A DNA stretch of 64,000 nucleotides. Origin: Lepeophtheirus salmonis. Its lineage: Eukaryota; Arthropoda; Copepoda; Siphonostomatoida; Caligidae. Under the pieces are notes generated by a model that was not told the origin of the DNA, searched no databases, and saw only the letters and a list, made by a program, of their open reading frames with translations. Below, piece after piece: positions 62,488-64,000 of the stretch; position 1 is the stretch's first letter; every line of letters starts with the position of its first letter. Location of the stretch: NCBI RefSeq assembly GCF_016086655.4, contig NC_052135.2, positions 23,154,363-23,218,362 of the forward strand. The letters are read 5' to 3'. A program made the translations under genes and the position numbers.

Positions 62488-63961
62488 GTGACAAAGACAC
62501 TTTGTTTGTATCCTCGCTCTATTGAGACGGATTACGCTTGCTCCACAGTTACAACTATTCTACATCCAACTTATTTTATTCAACGAAAAATTCCTTCTTT
62601 GTATCCCAATAACGCCGGGCGGAAAGTCGCCGTTCCAAAACTTTCTTCCTTCGTAGACCCCGAAGCCAGCATCACGGCCAGTCTGGTTTATCAGGGGGGT
62701 GCGAATTCTCGTCAAGGTAACGGCTCTAGCGGATCGGCGATACCTCCCCCCGGGTCTTATTCCGCAGCCGAAGCAGGAAGTTCTACAACGACGACATTGT
62801 CGACGTCAGCTCCTCCTAGCAATGCACCTAGAAGATGGGTTCCTCCTTCAGCCCAGAGACGAGATACAGCGCAGTCCCAGAGTGATCGTTATGACTACAT
62901 CTTTCGGCGGGTTAGTTTGTACATACGCCACTCTGTTATAACTCATTATTTAATACTGACTTTTGAAATAGGTCCGTGGGATCCTTAATAAGCTTACTCC
63001 GGAAAAGTTCGAAAAGCTAATTGAAGAGATTGTCAATTTAAATATAGATTCAACAGATATTATTAAAGGTGTAATTTTATTGGTAAGTTTTGAATAGCTC
63101 TCCCTATATTCGTGTTATATTCAATTTTTATTCTAGATTTTTGAAAAGAGTCTAGATGAGCCGAAATATTCGTCAATGTATGCACAGCTGTGTAAACGGC
63201 TAAATGACTGCATACTTGTATCTGAACCAGACGGAACTCGTACTTTTAAACGTCTCTTGTTAAATAGTTGTAGGGAAGAATTCGAAAATCGGTAAGCCCC
63301 TTTGTTTCATTTATCTTTTTTTTTTGACAAGAATACATTTTTTATTAGGTCGTATGTGTATCTATGTGTAATTATTATGTCAATCAGATATATATATATA
63401 TATATATAAACCACAATATTTTTAAATACGACAAAAAGGAACACGAAGTTTTAATACAAGGTCAAACAACTTAATTCTTTAAATATATATTTTACGTGAG
63501 ATGTGTTTCTGCCTTATGTAATCAGGTATATCCTTGAAAATAAGTGATGATTTGCATATGTGCACTTAATCATTATCTTAACTATCATTAATTATTATTT
63601 TCCATTTTTTAACTAATATATTTTAAATACTTAGTTTATTATGCTGACTGGACACACATTATTGCAATAATTATTTTGGTCTATTAGGGGTTCAACATCA
63701 CAGCAAAATGAAAATTCTAATGGAAATGAGACTGATTCAGATTCCAAGTTCATGGCAAAGCGCAAAATGTTGGGCAATGTCAAATTTATCGGTGAACTTG
63801 GAAAAGTCGAGATGCTCCATGATTCTACACTCCTCAAATGTATTGAAAGACTCGTGGTCGGCAAGAAGAAGCAATCTATTTCCGACCAAGCGGAAGATCT
63901 GGAATGTTTATGTCACCTCCTGAAAACTTGTGGCAAGATTTTGGATACCAACAAGGCAAAG
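62488..63961 (+). CDS. EIF4G2: eIF4G2/DAP5/NAT1 homologue, N-terminal part, non-AUG start
   Basis: Partial gene running off the window. Coding exons: up to 62910, 62972-63082, 63137-63291, 63688-63961 (donor GTTTGT at 63962); phases match. The translation contains RRWVPPSAQRRDTAQSQSD, IFRR then VRGILNKLTPEKFEKLIEEI, EPKYSSMYAQLC, MLGNVKFIGELGKVEMLHDS and LECLCHLLKTCGKILD, the start of the MIF4G domain of eIF4G2 (DAP5/NAT1). This protein is an eIF4G paralogue lacking the cap-binding eIF4E site, and supports cap-independent or alternative initiation through eIF3 and eIF4A. The frame is open from 62461, just after an in-frame TGA at 62458-62460. It has no ATG until the Met in SSMYAQ, already within MIF4G. 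Mammalian DAP5 starts at GUG; here GTG 62488 is the first in-frame GTG, with CTG at 62476 or 62682 as alternatives. The exact start is unsettled. Confidence 0.9.
63388..63408. repeat. (AT)n microsatellite
   Basis: About ten uninterrupted AT units in the third visible intron of the eIF4G2 homologue. Confidence 0.8.
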
Positions 63962-64000
63962 GTTTGTTAATACTATTATAATAGTATTGATCTTAAATAT

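Overview
The window looks like nuclear DNA of an arthropod. It is strongly AT-rich, has short GT-AG introns, metazoan single-copy genes and heavy infestation by Tc1/mariner, P-element-like (THAP9-like), hAT and gypsy relics. The mix resembles caligid copepods such as Lepeophtheirus, but that species guess is inference from general appearance. All exon coordinates were placed by hand from splice signals, reading-frame continuity and family conservation.

Host genes sit in two blocks. The central block (about 29.8-43.0 kb) holds three genes: the 3' part of a gene resembling the C19orf44/DUF4614 family (+, 29825-31949), a complete UBE3C HECT ubiquitin ligase (-, 35779-32170, nine coding exons, 1037 aa) and a complete SARA/ZFYVE9-type FYVE protein (+, 37793-42971, nine coding exons, 1028 aa). 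The first two converge, with poly(A) signals only about 110 bp apart. UBE3C and Sara diverge from a 2 kb intergenic region. The right edge (61.2-64.0 kb) holds the 5' end of an eIF4G2/DAP5/NAT1 homologue (+). It has no in-frame ATG ahead of its MIF4G domain, which fits the non-AUG start known in this family.

Regions 1-29 kb and 43-61 kb are mainly decayed repeats. They include three P-element-like relics (1-1640; 23828-27084 with TIRs and an 8-bp target duplication; 53900-54470), several mariner relics (2837-4280, 8340-8605, 10735-11480, a deletion derivative near 20.2-20.6 kb, and perhaps 58438-59407), a ZBED5/SCAND3-like hAT pseudogene (12812-14429), a CGGBP1-like BED fragment (46303-46800), a gypsy 3' fragment (22924-23330), a TIR element of unrecognised family inside Sara intron 5, and several MITE/foldback families.

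The most notable structure is an inverted partial duplication. About 575 bp of the DUF4614-like gene (29761-30336) is repeated on the opposite strand at 27394-23555, and that copy is split by the 23828-27084 P-like transposon. The intact copy acts as an empty site and fixes the transposon ends. No operon, CRISPR array, tRNA or rRNA was seen, and I see no clear sign of an undescribed functional system.
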